A DNA stretch of 5,336 nt from an uncultured Anaerolineales bacterium. GTDB lineage: Bacteria > Chloroflexota > Anaerolineae > Anaerolineales > Villigracilaceae. The stretch covers positions 1 to 5,336 of the forward strand of contig CALLJA010000571.1 in the NCBI GenBank assembly GCA_938008865.1, in the 5' to 3' direction. Positions within the stretch are counted from its first letter, which is position 1, and each line of letters opens with the position of its first letter. The notes under the pieces are model-generated. The model saw nothing but the letters and a program-made list of their open reading frames with translations. It did not search any database and was not told the origin of the DNA. The position numbers and the translations under genes were made by a program. Positions 1 to 5,336 of the stretch are shown here, one piece after another.

Positions 1-3000
1 ATGCTGGTGCGCTCGTTGGCCCGCGCGCGCGGCGCGTTCCGCGGACAGAGGATGTTGCTCTTCTTCGCGGCCCTGGCGCCCCTCTCGGGCAGTATCATTT
101 ATGTCCTCCTTAAAAGCGACCTCGACCTGACGCCTTTCGGTTTCGCCGTCAGCCTGGCGGCTTTTGCGTGGGCCAGCTTTGGGTTCCGCTTGATGGACAT
201 CGCCCCCATCGCGCGCGACGCAGTGATGGACGCCATGCGCGAAGGCATGATCGTGCTCGACGCGCGCGGCAACATCGTGGACATCAACAGCGCTGCGGCG
301 CGCATGATCGGCGTCCCTGCGGCGGACGCCGTCGGGAAGGATGCCCAGGTCGTCTTCCAGCCGTGGGCGCACCTGGTGGAGCGTTTCCGCGACCAGATCG
401 AGGCCACTGACGAACTCGTCGTCGGGCGCGGCGAGGCCAGCCGCCGCTTCGAGGTGCGCATCTCCCCGCTGCACGACCGCCAGGACCAGTTCGTGGGACG
501 CGTCATCCTGCTACGCGCCATGGACGAGGAAGGCGCGCAGGGCCCCAGACCCTCACAAAGCACGTCGACTCGGGTGGATACTCAACCCCGAAGGTCAGGA
601 GATGAGCAAGCCGCAGAGGAAAGTATTCGCAACCCAATCCTGGCTGCGCTGGTCCGTTTCTTCTACCCGCCGGCCAAGGAAGACCTGCCCATCCCGCCCA
701 ACGTCAACCCTGCCTGGCATCGAATCCGCGAACGTCTCTTCACCATGATCCTGAGGTTCGCAGCGACCGCGCGAACCCTGGCCCTCCTCATCACGGCGCT
801 GACTGCCTCCAAACTAACCGGCACGGATGTCGCCTTTGGGGTGATCATCGCCTTCTTCTGGTTCCTGGGGCTGGCGCGAGACGTCCAATACACTCTTCGG
901 ACCGGCATATTTCTAGCCACGATCTACAGCCTTGGGATCATCGAACTGCTGAATTACGGCTTTTCGATGCAAAGCGCCGTCTTCTTTGCGACCTTTGTCA
1001 TCGTCTCGGCAGTATTGCTCACGCGCCGCCGCGTATTCTTCACCTTCACGATAGCGCTCGTCACGCTGGGCATCTTTGCCGCATTGATCGTTGCAAAGAT
1101 ATTCGTTCCGTTCCAGAAGATCTCCATTGGCACGCCTTTCCTGCAAACCCCGCCGCTCGAAGTGCTCGGCCTGCTGGTATTTGCGGTCGGCATGTCGGTC
1201 ATCTTGATTTTCCTCGTCACGCTCCTCGAAAACCTGAACAGCGCCTGGCAAAAGGAGGCGCAATCGCTCAACCTGCTACAACAGGAACGCGACCTGCTCG
1301 AACAGCGCGTGGTGGAACGCACCCGCGACCTGGCCCAGGCCCGCGACGAAGCCGAACGCACCAGCAGCAACCTGCGCAAATACTTCCGCGCCATCGAGCA
1401 GAGCGGCAGCACCATCGTCATTACCGACACCGAGGGCAACATCGAATACGCCAATCCGCGCTTCGAACAGACGACCGGTTATTCGGTCAACGAGGCACTG
1501 GGCAACAATCCGCGCATCCTCAAATCGGGGCGGCAATCCAGGGAATATTACCGCCAGATGTGGGACACCATCAGTTCGGGACAGGTCTGGAACGGCGAAT
1601 TCCAGAACCGCCGCAAGGACGGCTCGCTGTACTGGGAATATGCCACCGTTGCCCCGGTCATGGACTCGAGCGGCGCCATCACCAACTACGTGGCTATCAA
1701 GGAAGACGTGACCGACCGCAAGTCCACCGAAGACCAGTTGCTCAGGCTCTCGCAGGCCGTGGAACAAAGCGGTAATACCGTGATCGTGATGGACCGCAAC
1801 GGCCTGATCGAATACGTCAACCCGAAGTTCACCGAAGTGACCGGCTACACCGCCGAAGAGGCGCGCGGGCGTTCGCCCATCGCGCTGATGAACGGTTTCG
1901 GCTCGACGCCCGACTTCAGCCGCGACGAGTGGTGGCAGACGGTCAATCGCGGGCAGATCTGGCACGGCGAATTCCACAACCACCGCAAGGATGGCAGCCG
2001 ATTCTGGGAATCGGCCACCATCGCCCCGGTCCACAGCCGCGACGGCACGATCATCAACTTCGTCGAGATCAAGCAGGACGTCAGTGAGCAAAAGATCCTG
2101 CAAGATCAGTTGCAGAAACAGAACGATTACCTTTCCATCCTGCACCAGGTGACACTTGACCTGCTCAACCGCCGCGACCTGAATGACCTGCTGGCCGTGG
2201 TGGTGGAACGCTCCGCCGTGCTGCTCGACGCCCCCTACAGCGAGTTGATGCTCGAAGAGGACGGTATGCTGGTAGTGGAAGCCTTCACCGTCAACATGCC
2301 CGAACTCAAGGGCGACCGCGTCGCGCGCGAAGAGGCGCGTCTCTCCTGGCAGGCCTACGACACGCGCGAACCGGTCATCCTCGACGATTACGCCACCTGG
2401 GAACACCGCTGCGAAATCTATCCGCTAAACCTACACGCCACCGCCGACTTCCCCGTCATGGCCGGTGACCGCTGCCTGGGCGTGCTTTCGCTGGGACGTT
2501 CACAACCCGGCTACCACTTCACCGCCGAACAGACCGAGACCGGCATCCTGTTCGCCCGCCTAGTGGCGCTGGTGCTCGACAATGCCAACCTGTACGACTC
2601 GGCCATGAAGGAGATCGCCGAACGCAAACGCGCCGAGTCGCTGTTGCAGGAAAGCGAGGCCCGCTTCCGCCAGATCGTGGAAAACGCCAGCGACGTCATC
2701 TATCGCACCGACGCCGACGGCCGCTTCATCTACGTCAACCCCTCGGCGCTGCGGGTGCTGAACTTCTCCAGCGAAGAAGAGATGCTCGGCAGGCACTACC
2801 TCGACATCACCACCCCCGAATTCCGCACGCGGCTGAAGCGCTTCTACGACCACCAGTACCTGAGCAAGACCCGCACCTCCTACTTCGAGTTTCCCGCCGT
2901 CACCGTAGACGGGCAGATCGCCTGGATCGGCCAGAACGTGCAGCTCATCATGGACGGCGATGAGGTCATCGGCTTCCAGGCCGTGGCCCGCGACATCACC

Positions 3001-3762
3001 CCGCTGCGCCAGGCGCAGGAAGCCCTGGCCCTCTCCCGCGACCAGGCCCTGGACGCCAGCCGCTTCAAGAGTCAACTGCTATCGAGGGTCAGCCACGAAC
3101 TGCGCACCCCGCTGGGCGGCATCCTTGGCTACGCCGAACTGCTCGAATACAACGCCTTCGGCCCGCTCAACGAAAGCCAACACAGCGCAATGCGCAATAT
3201 CATCGAAAGCACCCACTACCTAACCGGCATGGTCAACGACCTGCTCGACGAGGCTCAGATCGAGTCGAAATCCCTCAGCCTGTTCGAGGAATACTTCCGT
3301 CCTGCCGACCTGCTCGAAAAGATCCGTACCAGCATGTCTGTACTGGCGGACAAAAAGGGATTATCCTTCCAGGTGGAACTCGACCCCAGCCTGCCCAACG
3401 AACTCTACGGCGACTTCAACCGCCTGCAGCAGGTCATCATCAACCTGGGCGGCAACGCCATCAAGTTTACCGAGGAAGGCGCGGTCAGCGTCCGCCTGAA
3501 ACGCCCGTCGCCGGCCTCGTGGTCCATCGAAGTGCATGACAGCGGCGTGGGCATCCCGCCCGCCGACCAGCAGAACATCTTCGAACCGTTCCGCCAGGTG
3601 AGCAATTCGATCACGCGCAAGAACCGCGGCTCGGGGCTGGGCCTGGCCATCACCCGCCAACTTGTCGAACTCATGGGCGGACAGGTCCACCTCGCCAGCG
3701 AGATCGGGCGGGGCAGCCTGTTCACTGTCACCCTGCCTATCAAAAACGCTCCCGGAGAATAA
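1..3762 (+). CDS. Membrane-bound multi-PAS/GAF sensor histidine kinase, probably 5'-truncated
   Basis: Sensor kinase that should autophosphorylate on His1032 and pass phosphate to a receiver, most likely the next gene. Domains by residue: two membrane helices (about 18-37 and 43-62) that match the end of a 7TM-type histidine-kinase N-terminus; PAS1 (about 72-173); linker (181-208); a second membrane block of about six helices (246-267, 278-292, 301-318, 324-340, 345-370, 386-409); coiled coil (411-460); PAS2 (463-574); PAS3 (585-698); GAF (about 710-865); PAS4 (about 885-1000); HisKA with H-box SHELRTPL (1031-1038); HATPase_c with N-box Asn1148/Asn1152, G1 DSGVG (1180-1184), F-box around 1193-1200 and G2 GSGLGL (1210-1215). 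All catalytic boxes look intact. The ATG at base 1 is doubtful as the true start, because it falls inside the expected 7TM domain and no upstream sequence is visible. There is no fused receiver. The signal sensed cannot be told from the sequence. Confidence 0.95.
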   Translation: MLVRSLARARGAFRGQRMLLFFAALAPLSGSIIYVLLKSDLDLTPFGFAVSLAAFAWASFGFRLMDIAPIARDAVMDAMREGMIVLDARGNIVDINSAAARMIGVPAADAVGKDAQVVFQPWAHLVERFRDQIEATDELVVGRGEASRRFEVRISPLHDRQDQFVGRVILLRAMDEEGAQGPRPSQSTSTRVDTQPRRSGDEQAAEESIRNPILAALVRFFYPPAKEDLPIPPNVNPAWHRIRERLFTMILRFAATARTLALLITALTASKLTGTDVAFGVIIAFFWFLGLARDVQYTLRTGIFLATIYSLGIIELLNYGFSMQSAVFFATFVIVSAVLLTRRRVFFTFTIALVTLGIFAALIVAKIFVPFQKISIGTPFLQTPPLEVLGLLVFAVGMSVILIFLVTLLENLNSAWQKEAQSLNLLQQERDLLEQRVVERTRDLAQARDEAERTSSNLRKYFRAIEQSGSTIVITDTEGNIEYANPRFEQTTGYSVNEALGNNPRILKSGRQSREYYRQMWDTISSGQVWNGEFQNRRKDGSLYWEYATVAPVMDSSGAITNYVAIKEDVTDRKSTEDQLLRLSQAVEQSGNTVIVMDRNGLIEYVNPKFTEVTGYTAEEARGRSPIALMNGFGSTPDFSRDEWWQTVNRGQIWHGEFHNHRKDGSRFWESATIAPVHSRDGTIINFVEIKQDVSEQKILQDQLQKQNDYLSILHQVTLDLLNRRDLNDLLAVVVERSAVLLDAPYSELMLEEDGMLVVEAFTVNMPELKGDRVAREEARLSWQAYDTREPVILDDYATWEHRCEIYPLNLHATADFPVMAGDRCLGVLSLGRSQPGYHFTAEQTETGILFARLVALVLDNANLYDSAMKEIAERKRAESLLQESEARFRQIVENASDVIYRTDADGRFIYVNPSALRVLNFSSEEEMLGRHYLDITTPEFRTRLKRFYDHQYLSKTRTSYFEFPAVTVDGQIAWIGQNVQLIMDGDEVIGFQAVARDITPLRQAQEALALSRDQALDASRFKSQLLSRVSHELRTPLGGILGYAELLEYNAFGPLNESQHSAMRNIIESTHYLTGMVNDLLDEAQIESKSLSLFEEYFRPADLLEKIRTSMSVLADKKGLSFQVELDPSLPNELYGDFNRLQQVIINLGGNAIKFTEEGAVSVRLKRPSPASWSIEVHDSGVGIPPADQQNIFEPFRQVSNSITRKNRGSGLGLAITRQLVELMGGQVHLASEIGRGSLFTVTLPIKNAPGE
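541..624 (+). other. Interdomain linker in the kinase with atypical codons; possible gene-fusion scar
   Basis: This stretch encodes residues 181-208 between PAS1 and the second membrane domain. It is polar and low in complexity (Pro, Ser, Thr, Arg, Gln). It packs in codons that look infrequent in the rest of the gene: AGA, CGA, AGG, two TCA, two ACT, GGA and three CAA. A Shine-Dalgarno-like GAGGAA lies at 616-621, followed by AGT and then ATT at 625, where the following protein segment reads like the start of an independent membrane sensor (IRNPILAAL). The codon pattern and the SD-like site are visible in the sequence. That this was once an intergenic gap is inference. Confidence 0.4.
1387..2094 (+). 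repeat. Tandem related PAS domains (PAS2 and PAS3) within the kinase
   Basis: Residues 463-574 (bases 1387-1722) and 585-698 (1753-2094) align along their whole length. My manual alignment gives about 45% identity, including EQSG, IEY-NP, TGY, RKDG, WE-AT-APV and a shared IK-DV ending. The weakest part is the central loop (about 501-520 against 623-644), which carries a two-residue length difference. This looks like an old internal duplication that has since diverged, possibly so that the two domains sense different ligands. Confidence 0.75.
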
Positions 3763-3764
3763 GC

Positions 3765-4118
3765 ATGACACAACCATACGCTCTCATCATCGAAGACGAC
3801 CCCAAACTGGGGATGATCTACCGCACCGCCCTGCAACAGGCGGGCTACGAAACCGACCTGGACGAGAACGGGAATCGCTACCCCGCACTGCTCGACGCCC
3901 GCCGCCCCGACCTGGTCATCCTCGACCTGCACCTGCCATTCGCCTTTGGCAGCGACATCCTCGACGCGATCCGCGCCAAATACCCGGACGTGATCGTGGC
4001 AGTCGTCACCGCCGACTTCATCAAGGCCAAGCAACTCACCGCCCGCGCTGACCATATCCTGATCAAACCCGTCAGCGTGGCCAGCCTGTTAAAGCTGGCC
4101 GAGTCGGTCAAGAAGTAG
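3765..4118 (+). CDS. Single-domain response regulator (receiver only)
   Basis: A 117-residue CheY-like receiver with no output domain. The expected residues are present: acidic cluster Glu10-Asp11-Asp12, phosphoacceptor Asp54 in the strand LVILDLHLP, Thr82 and Lys101-Pro102. It should therefore be phosphorylated at Asp54, most likely by the kinase just upstream. The start is supported by GGAG at 3754-3757, 7 nt before the ATG. That Shine-Dalgarno lies in the last codons of the kinase gene, and only 2 nt separate the kinase stop from this ATG, so translation is probably coupled. With no DNA-binding or enzymatic domain it must act by protein contact or as a phosphorelay intermediate. Its target is not identified; the STAS protein encoded next is a candidate partner only by position. 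Confidence 0.95.
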   Translation: MTQPYALIIEDDPKLGMIYRTALQQAGYETDLDENGNRYPALLDARRPDLVILDLHLPFAFGSDILDAIRAKYPDVIVAVVTADFIKAKQLTARADHILIKPVSVASLLKLAESVKK

Positions 4119-4132
4119 GCCGCGCCCCGTCT

Positions 4133-4149
4133 GCGCCGGCTTGCGGCGC
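4133..4149 (+). other. Short GC hairpin between receiver and STAS genes
   Basis: GCGCCG (4133-4138) pairs perfectly with CGGCGC (4144-4149) around a 5-nt loop. The stem is entirely G/C, but no T tract follows, so it does not look like an intrinsic terminator. It sits 10 nt upstream of the STAS Shine-Dalgarno. It could influence mRNA stability or the STAS/receiver expression ratio, or be chance in GC-rich DNA. Confidence 0.35.
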
Positions 4150-4169
4150 TTCCACAACGAGGAGAGCAT

Positions 4170-4580
4170 ATGAACATGCTGGTATCCCAGGAGCAGGGCA
4201 GCGCGCCCATCACGATCCTGCGGTTGGAAGGCAAACTGGACGGCCAAAACTACCAGGAGTTGATCGCCCGCGCGAAAGAACTCTACGCGGCAGGCACCCG
4301 CAACATGCTGCTCGACCTGGGCGCGCTGACCTACATCAGCAGCGCGGGCATCGTAGCCCTGCATACCATCGCCCTGCTGTTGCGCGGCGAGACCCCGCCC
4401 GACCCCGAGCAGGGCTGGTCGAGCGCCAGGCCGTCGGAAAGTGCCCGCGAGGTCGGCTTCCAGAAGAACATCAAGCTGCTGAACGTACACCCCGAGGTCA
4501 ACAGCGTGCTGGATATGGTCGGGTTGACGGCCTTTTTCGAATCCTTCACAGACCGCGAAGCCGCCCTGCGTTCCTTCTAA
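4170..4580 (+). CDS. STAS-domain protein, anti-sigma factor antagonist (SpoIIAA/RsbV-like)
   Basis: A 136-residue cytoplasmic protein. The N-terminal strand ITILRLEGKLDG (14-25), the core strand LLDLGALTYISSAG (47-60) and the C-terminal KLLNVHPEVNSVLDMVGLTAFFESF mark a STAS domain. Ser58 in ISSAG aligns with Ser58 of Bacillus subtilis SpoIIAA, the residue phosphorylated by its partner anti-sigma kinase, so phospho-control is plausible. Residues about 71-98 form an extra Gly/Pro/Ser-rich loop after helix 2 that makes the protein longer than a typical 100-117-residue antagonist. GAGGAG at 4159-4164, 5 nt before the ATG, supports this start over the Met codon at 4176. The gene lies 51 nt after the receiver and is followed by a terminator. 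No cognate anti-sigma kinase or phosphatase is in the window, so its partner is unknown. Confidence 0.9.
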   Translation: MNMLVSQEQGSAPITILRLEGKLDGQNYQELIARAKELYAAGTRNMLLDLGALTYISSAGIVALHTIALLLRGETPPDPEQGWSSARPSESAREVGFQKNIKLLNVHPEVNSVLDMVGLTAFFESFTDREAALRSF

Positions 4581-4591
4581 CCCGCAAAATC

Positions 4592-4626
4592 AAAAACAGT
4601 CCCGAGTCCTCGGGGCTGTTTTTTTT
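4592..4626 (+). terminator. Intrinsic terminator after the STAS gene
   Basis: A strong stem follows the STAS stop by 11 nt. Bases 4592-4606 pair with 4609-4623 with one T-G wobble; the innermost pair probably opens to give a 4-nt loop. The right arm runs into eight consecutive T (4619-4626). The left arm starts with five A, so the complement also resembles a terminator and the element could work in both directions. Confidence 0.9.
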
Positions 4627-4630
4627 GAAG

Positions 4631-4639
4631 TGATACAAT
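4631..4639 (+). promoter_or_regulatory. Extended -10 promoter for the HEAT/DUF4177-like gene
   Basis: TGATACAAT matches the extended -10 pattern TGnTATAAT with one mismatch. No good -35 is seen at 16-18 bp upstream, where the terminator stem lies, which fits an extended -10 promoter. Transcription would start near 4646, leaving a leader of only about 12 nt that is mostly the Shine-Dalgarno. Confidence 0.6.
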
Positions 4640-4645
4640 CGAGGT

Positions 4646-4652
4646 AAGGAGG
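4646..4652 (+). promoter_or_regulatory. Strong Shine-Dalgarno of the HEAT/DUF4177-like gene
   Basis: AAGGAGG lies 5 nt before the ATG at 4658 and fixes that start. It is the best ribosome-binding site in the window, and the predicted transcript would begin at or next to it. Confidence 0.8.
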
Positions 4653-4657
4653 AAGCC

Positions 4658-5209
4658 ATGCCAAAACCGATCGACGAACTGGTACGAATGCACGACATCG
4701 AAACCCTGTATGAACTGATGGCCGAAGACGAAGATTGGATGACCCAGCTCGACGCGGCCGAAGGGCTGGTCAAACTCAATGACCGCCGCGGCTACGAGTT
4801 CCTGGTCAGCGCCTCGCAGAGCGAGGACGACGAAGTGCGCGAAGTGGCCCGTGAGATCCTGGCCTCGCCCGCCCTGCGCGACATGAAATCGCAGATGGAG
4901 GCCGAAACCGCCCGCGCGCGTCAGGTCCACTTCGAGACCGCGCGCAAACGGTTGCAAAAGGGCGCGCAAGTCTTCCGCTACAAGATGGTCTACCTCTCGG
5001 CAGGCGAGATCATGAGCGAGGACCCGCTGGGCGAAGGCTTCGACCTGCCCGCGCTGGACGATCTCGGCCTGGCAGGCTGGGAGGTGGTCAACATGATCCC
5101 GCGCCGCAGCGCCATGCTGGTGGGCAGCGTGGATGACCGCTTCGTGGGTGCGTACTTCCTGCTCAAGCGCGAGGTCCGCCCCGATGAAGCTGCCGAACTG
5201 GAGCGGTGA
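4658..5209 (+). CDS. Hypothetical protein: HEAT-like helical N-terminus plus DUF4177-like C-terminus
   Basis: A 183-residue soluble protein with no signal peptide or membrane helix. Residues about 5-70 form paired amphipathic helices with the feel of two HEAT/PBS-lyase-type repeats (TQLDAAEGLVKL, then DDEVREVAREIL). Residues 72-102 are a charged helix. Residues 107-172 resemble the DUF4177 fold: a strand starting YKMVYLS, a helix ending in LDDLGLAGWEVVNMIP, and a final strand GAYFLLKRE. The LxxLGxxGWEVV pattern is the main clue. Function is unknown; HEAT-type repeats usually bind proteins. The gene has its own promoter after a terminator, so it is probably not co-transcribed with the signalling cassette. 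Acidic residues are abundant in the N-terminal half. Existence as a gene is near certain; the domain names are my reading of the pattern. Confidence 0.85.
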   Translation: MPKPIDELVRMHDIETLYELMAEDEDWMTQLDAAEGLVKLNDRRGYEFLVSASQSEDDEVREVAREILASPALRDMKSQMEAETARARQVHFETARKRLQKGAQVFRYKMVYLSAGEIMSEDPLGEGFDLPALDDLGLAGWEVVNMIPRRSAMLVGSVDDRFVGAYFLLKREVRPDEAAELER

Positions 5210-5219
5210 GTCCCGCAAC

Positions 5220-5246
5220 TTTTTCAGCGTCGGCGCATCTGAAAAG
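5220..5246. repeat. Imperfect inverted repeat in the gap before the last gene
   Basis: TTTTCAG (5221-5227) pairs with CTGAAAA (5239-5245) around an 11-nt loop, extendable by one T-G pair. Neither strand has a T tract directly after the stem, so it is a poor terminator. It could be a weak operator or chance. Confidence 0.3.
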
Positions 5247-5271
5247 AAAAATCCCGAAATTGTGAGGTTCC

Positions 5272-5336
5272 ATGCCGAAGAAGTCTTCCCGCCGCGAGCG
5301 CCGCTCCTCGCGCAATAGTTTCAGCGCCTTCATGCG
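5272..5336 (+). CDS. Start of a gene with a highly basic N-terminus, cut by the window edge
   Basis: An open frame of 21 codons plus two bases begins at an ATG preceded by GAGG (5264-5267) with a 4-nt spacer. The visible peptide opens MPKKSSRRERRSSRNS, with seven Lys/Arg in the first 14 residues. Such a tail could bind nucleic acid or lie on the cytoplasmic side of a membrane protein, but too little is visible to name a family. The frame is in the same direction as the gene before it, 62 nt downstream of that gene's stop. No clear promoter is visible in the gap, so co-transcription is possible. Confidence 0.6.
   Translation, partial: MPKKSSRRERRSSRNSFSAFM

Noticed and set aside
602..748. An ATG at 602 in another frame with AGGAG directly before it, as a separate small gene
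   Set aside because: The Shine-Dalgarno touches the start codon with no spacer, and the product is Ser/Arg/Pro-rich frame-shadow sequence that ends inside the second membrane domain's coding region.
1276..2406. A 376-codon open frame on the minus strand, antisense to the kinase
   Set aside because: The kinase frame opposite has clear PAS and GAF homology. High GC at third codon positions commonly leaves such long antisense frames open, and the translated product has no recognisable domain.
3421..3480. NLGGNAIKFT in the kinase N-box as a sign of a dead ATPase
   Set aside because: The key Asn1148 and Asn1152 are present and the remaining G1, F and G2 boxes are intact; the Gly residues replace positions that vary among active kinases.
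3405..4055. A 216-codon minus-strand frame across the kinase end and the receiver
   Set aside because: It spans two genes with intact catalytic motifs on the plus strand and shows no protein-like features of its own.
4577..5218. A 213-codon open frame on the minus strand covering the HEAT/DUF4177-like gene
   Set aside because: The plus-strand gene has a promoter, a perfect Shine-Dalgarno and family-like sequence, while the antisense frame has none of these and runs into the terminator.
5133..5318. A 61-codon plus-strand frame overlapping the end of the HEAT/DUF4177-like gene and the start of the last gene
   Set aside because: It lies in a different frame from both supported genes, has no ribosome-binding site and reads as low-complexity shadow sequence.
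1..5336. CRISPR arrays, tRNA/rRNA genes, insertion sequences or phage attachment sites
   Set aside because: No regularly spaced direct repeats, no cloverleaf-like or rRNA-like sequence, no transposase or integrase motif and no terminal inverted repeats were found on reading both strands.

Overview
The window is a GC-rich bacterial segment read entirely on the + strand. It carries five genes: a large membrane-bound sensor histidine kinase that is probably cut at its 5' end, a stand-alone response-regulator receiver, a STAS-domain protein, a HEAT-like/DUF4177-like hypothetical protein, and the first 21 codons of a further gene cut by the right edge. The style of the proteins suggests Chloroflexota, most likely class Anaerolineae: a kinase with a 7TM-type N-terminus and stacked PAS/GAF domains, a 117-residue lone receiver, and a STAS protein with a long Pro/Ser-rich loop. 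This is a judgement from family resemblance, not a database result.

Region 1-4118 is a two-component pair. The kinase (1-3762) has, in order: the tail of a 7TM-type sensor domain, PAS, a linker, a second six-helix membrane domain, a coiled coil, two related PAS domains, GAF, a fourth PAS, HisKA with an intact SHELRTPL H-box, and HATPase_c with N, G1, F and G2 boxes. The receiver gene starts 2 nt after the kinase stop, and its Shine-Dalgarno lies inside the end of the kinase gene, so the two are probably translationally coupled. Region 4119-4580 is a 51-nt gap containing a small GC hairpin, followed by the STAS gene (anti-sigma-factor antagonist type, Ser58 conserved). A strong intrinsic terminator (4592-4626) ends this unit.

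Right after the terminator, an extended -10 promoter and a perfect Shine-Dalgarno drive the HEAT/DUF4177-like gene (4658-5209). After a 62-nt gap with an imperfect inverted repeat, a new gene with a very basic N-terminus begins at 5272.

The first three genes read as a signalling cassette. The kinase senses through several modules and phosphorylates the lone receiver, and the signal may pass to a partner-switching step involving the STAS protein. No RsbW-type kinase, PP2C phosphatase or sigma factor is in the window, so that last link is inference. The most unusual point is the kinase, which looks like two sensor proteins fused: a 7TM-type/PAS front half and a complete second membrane sensor kinase, joined by a linker with atypical codons and what may be a relic ribosome-binding site and start. 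No tRNA, rRNA, CRISPR array, insertion sequence or attachment site was seen. No gene-free stretch exceeds 80 bases.
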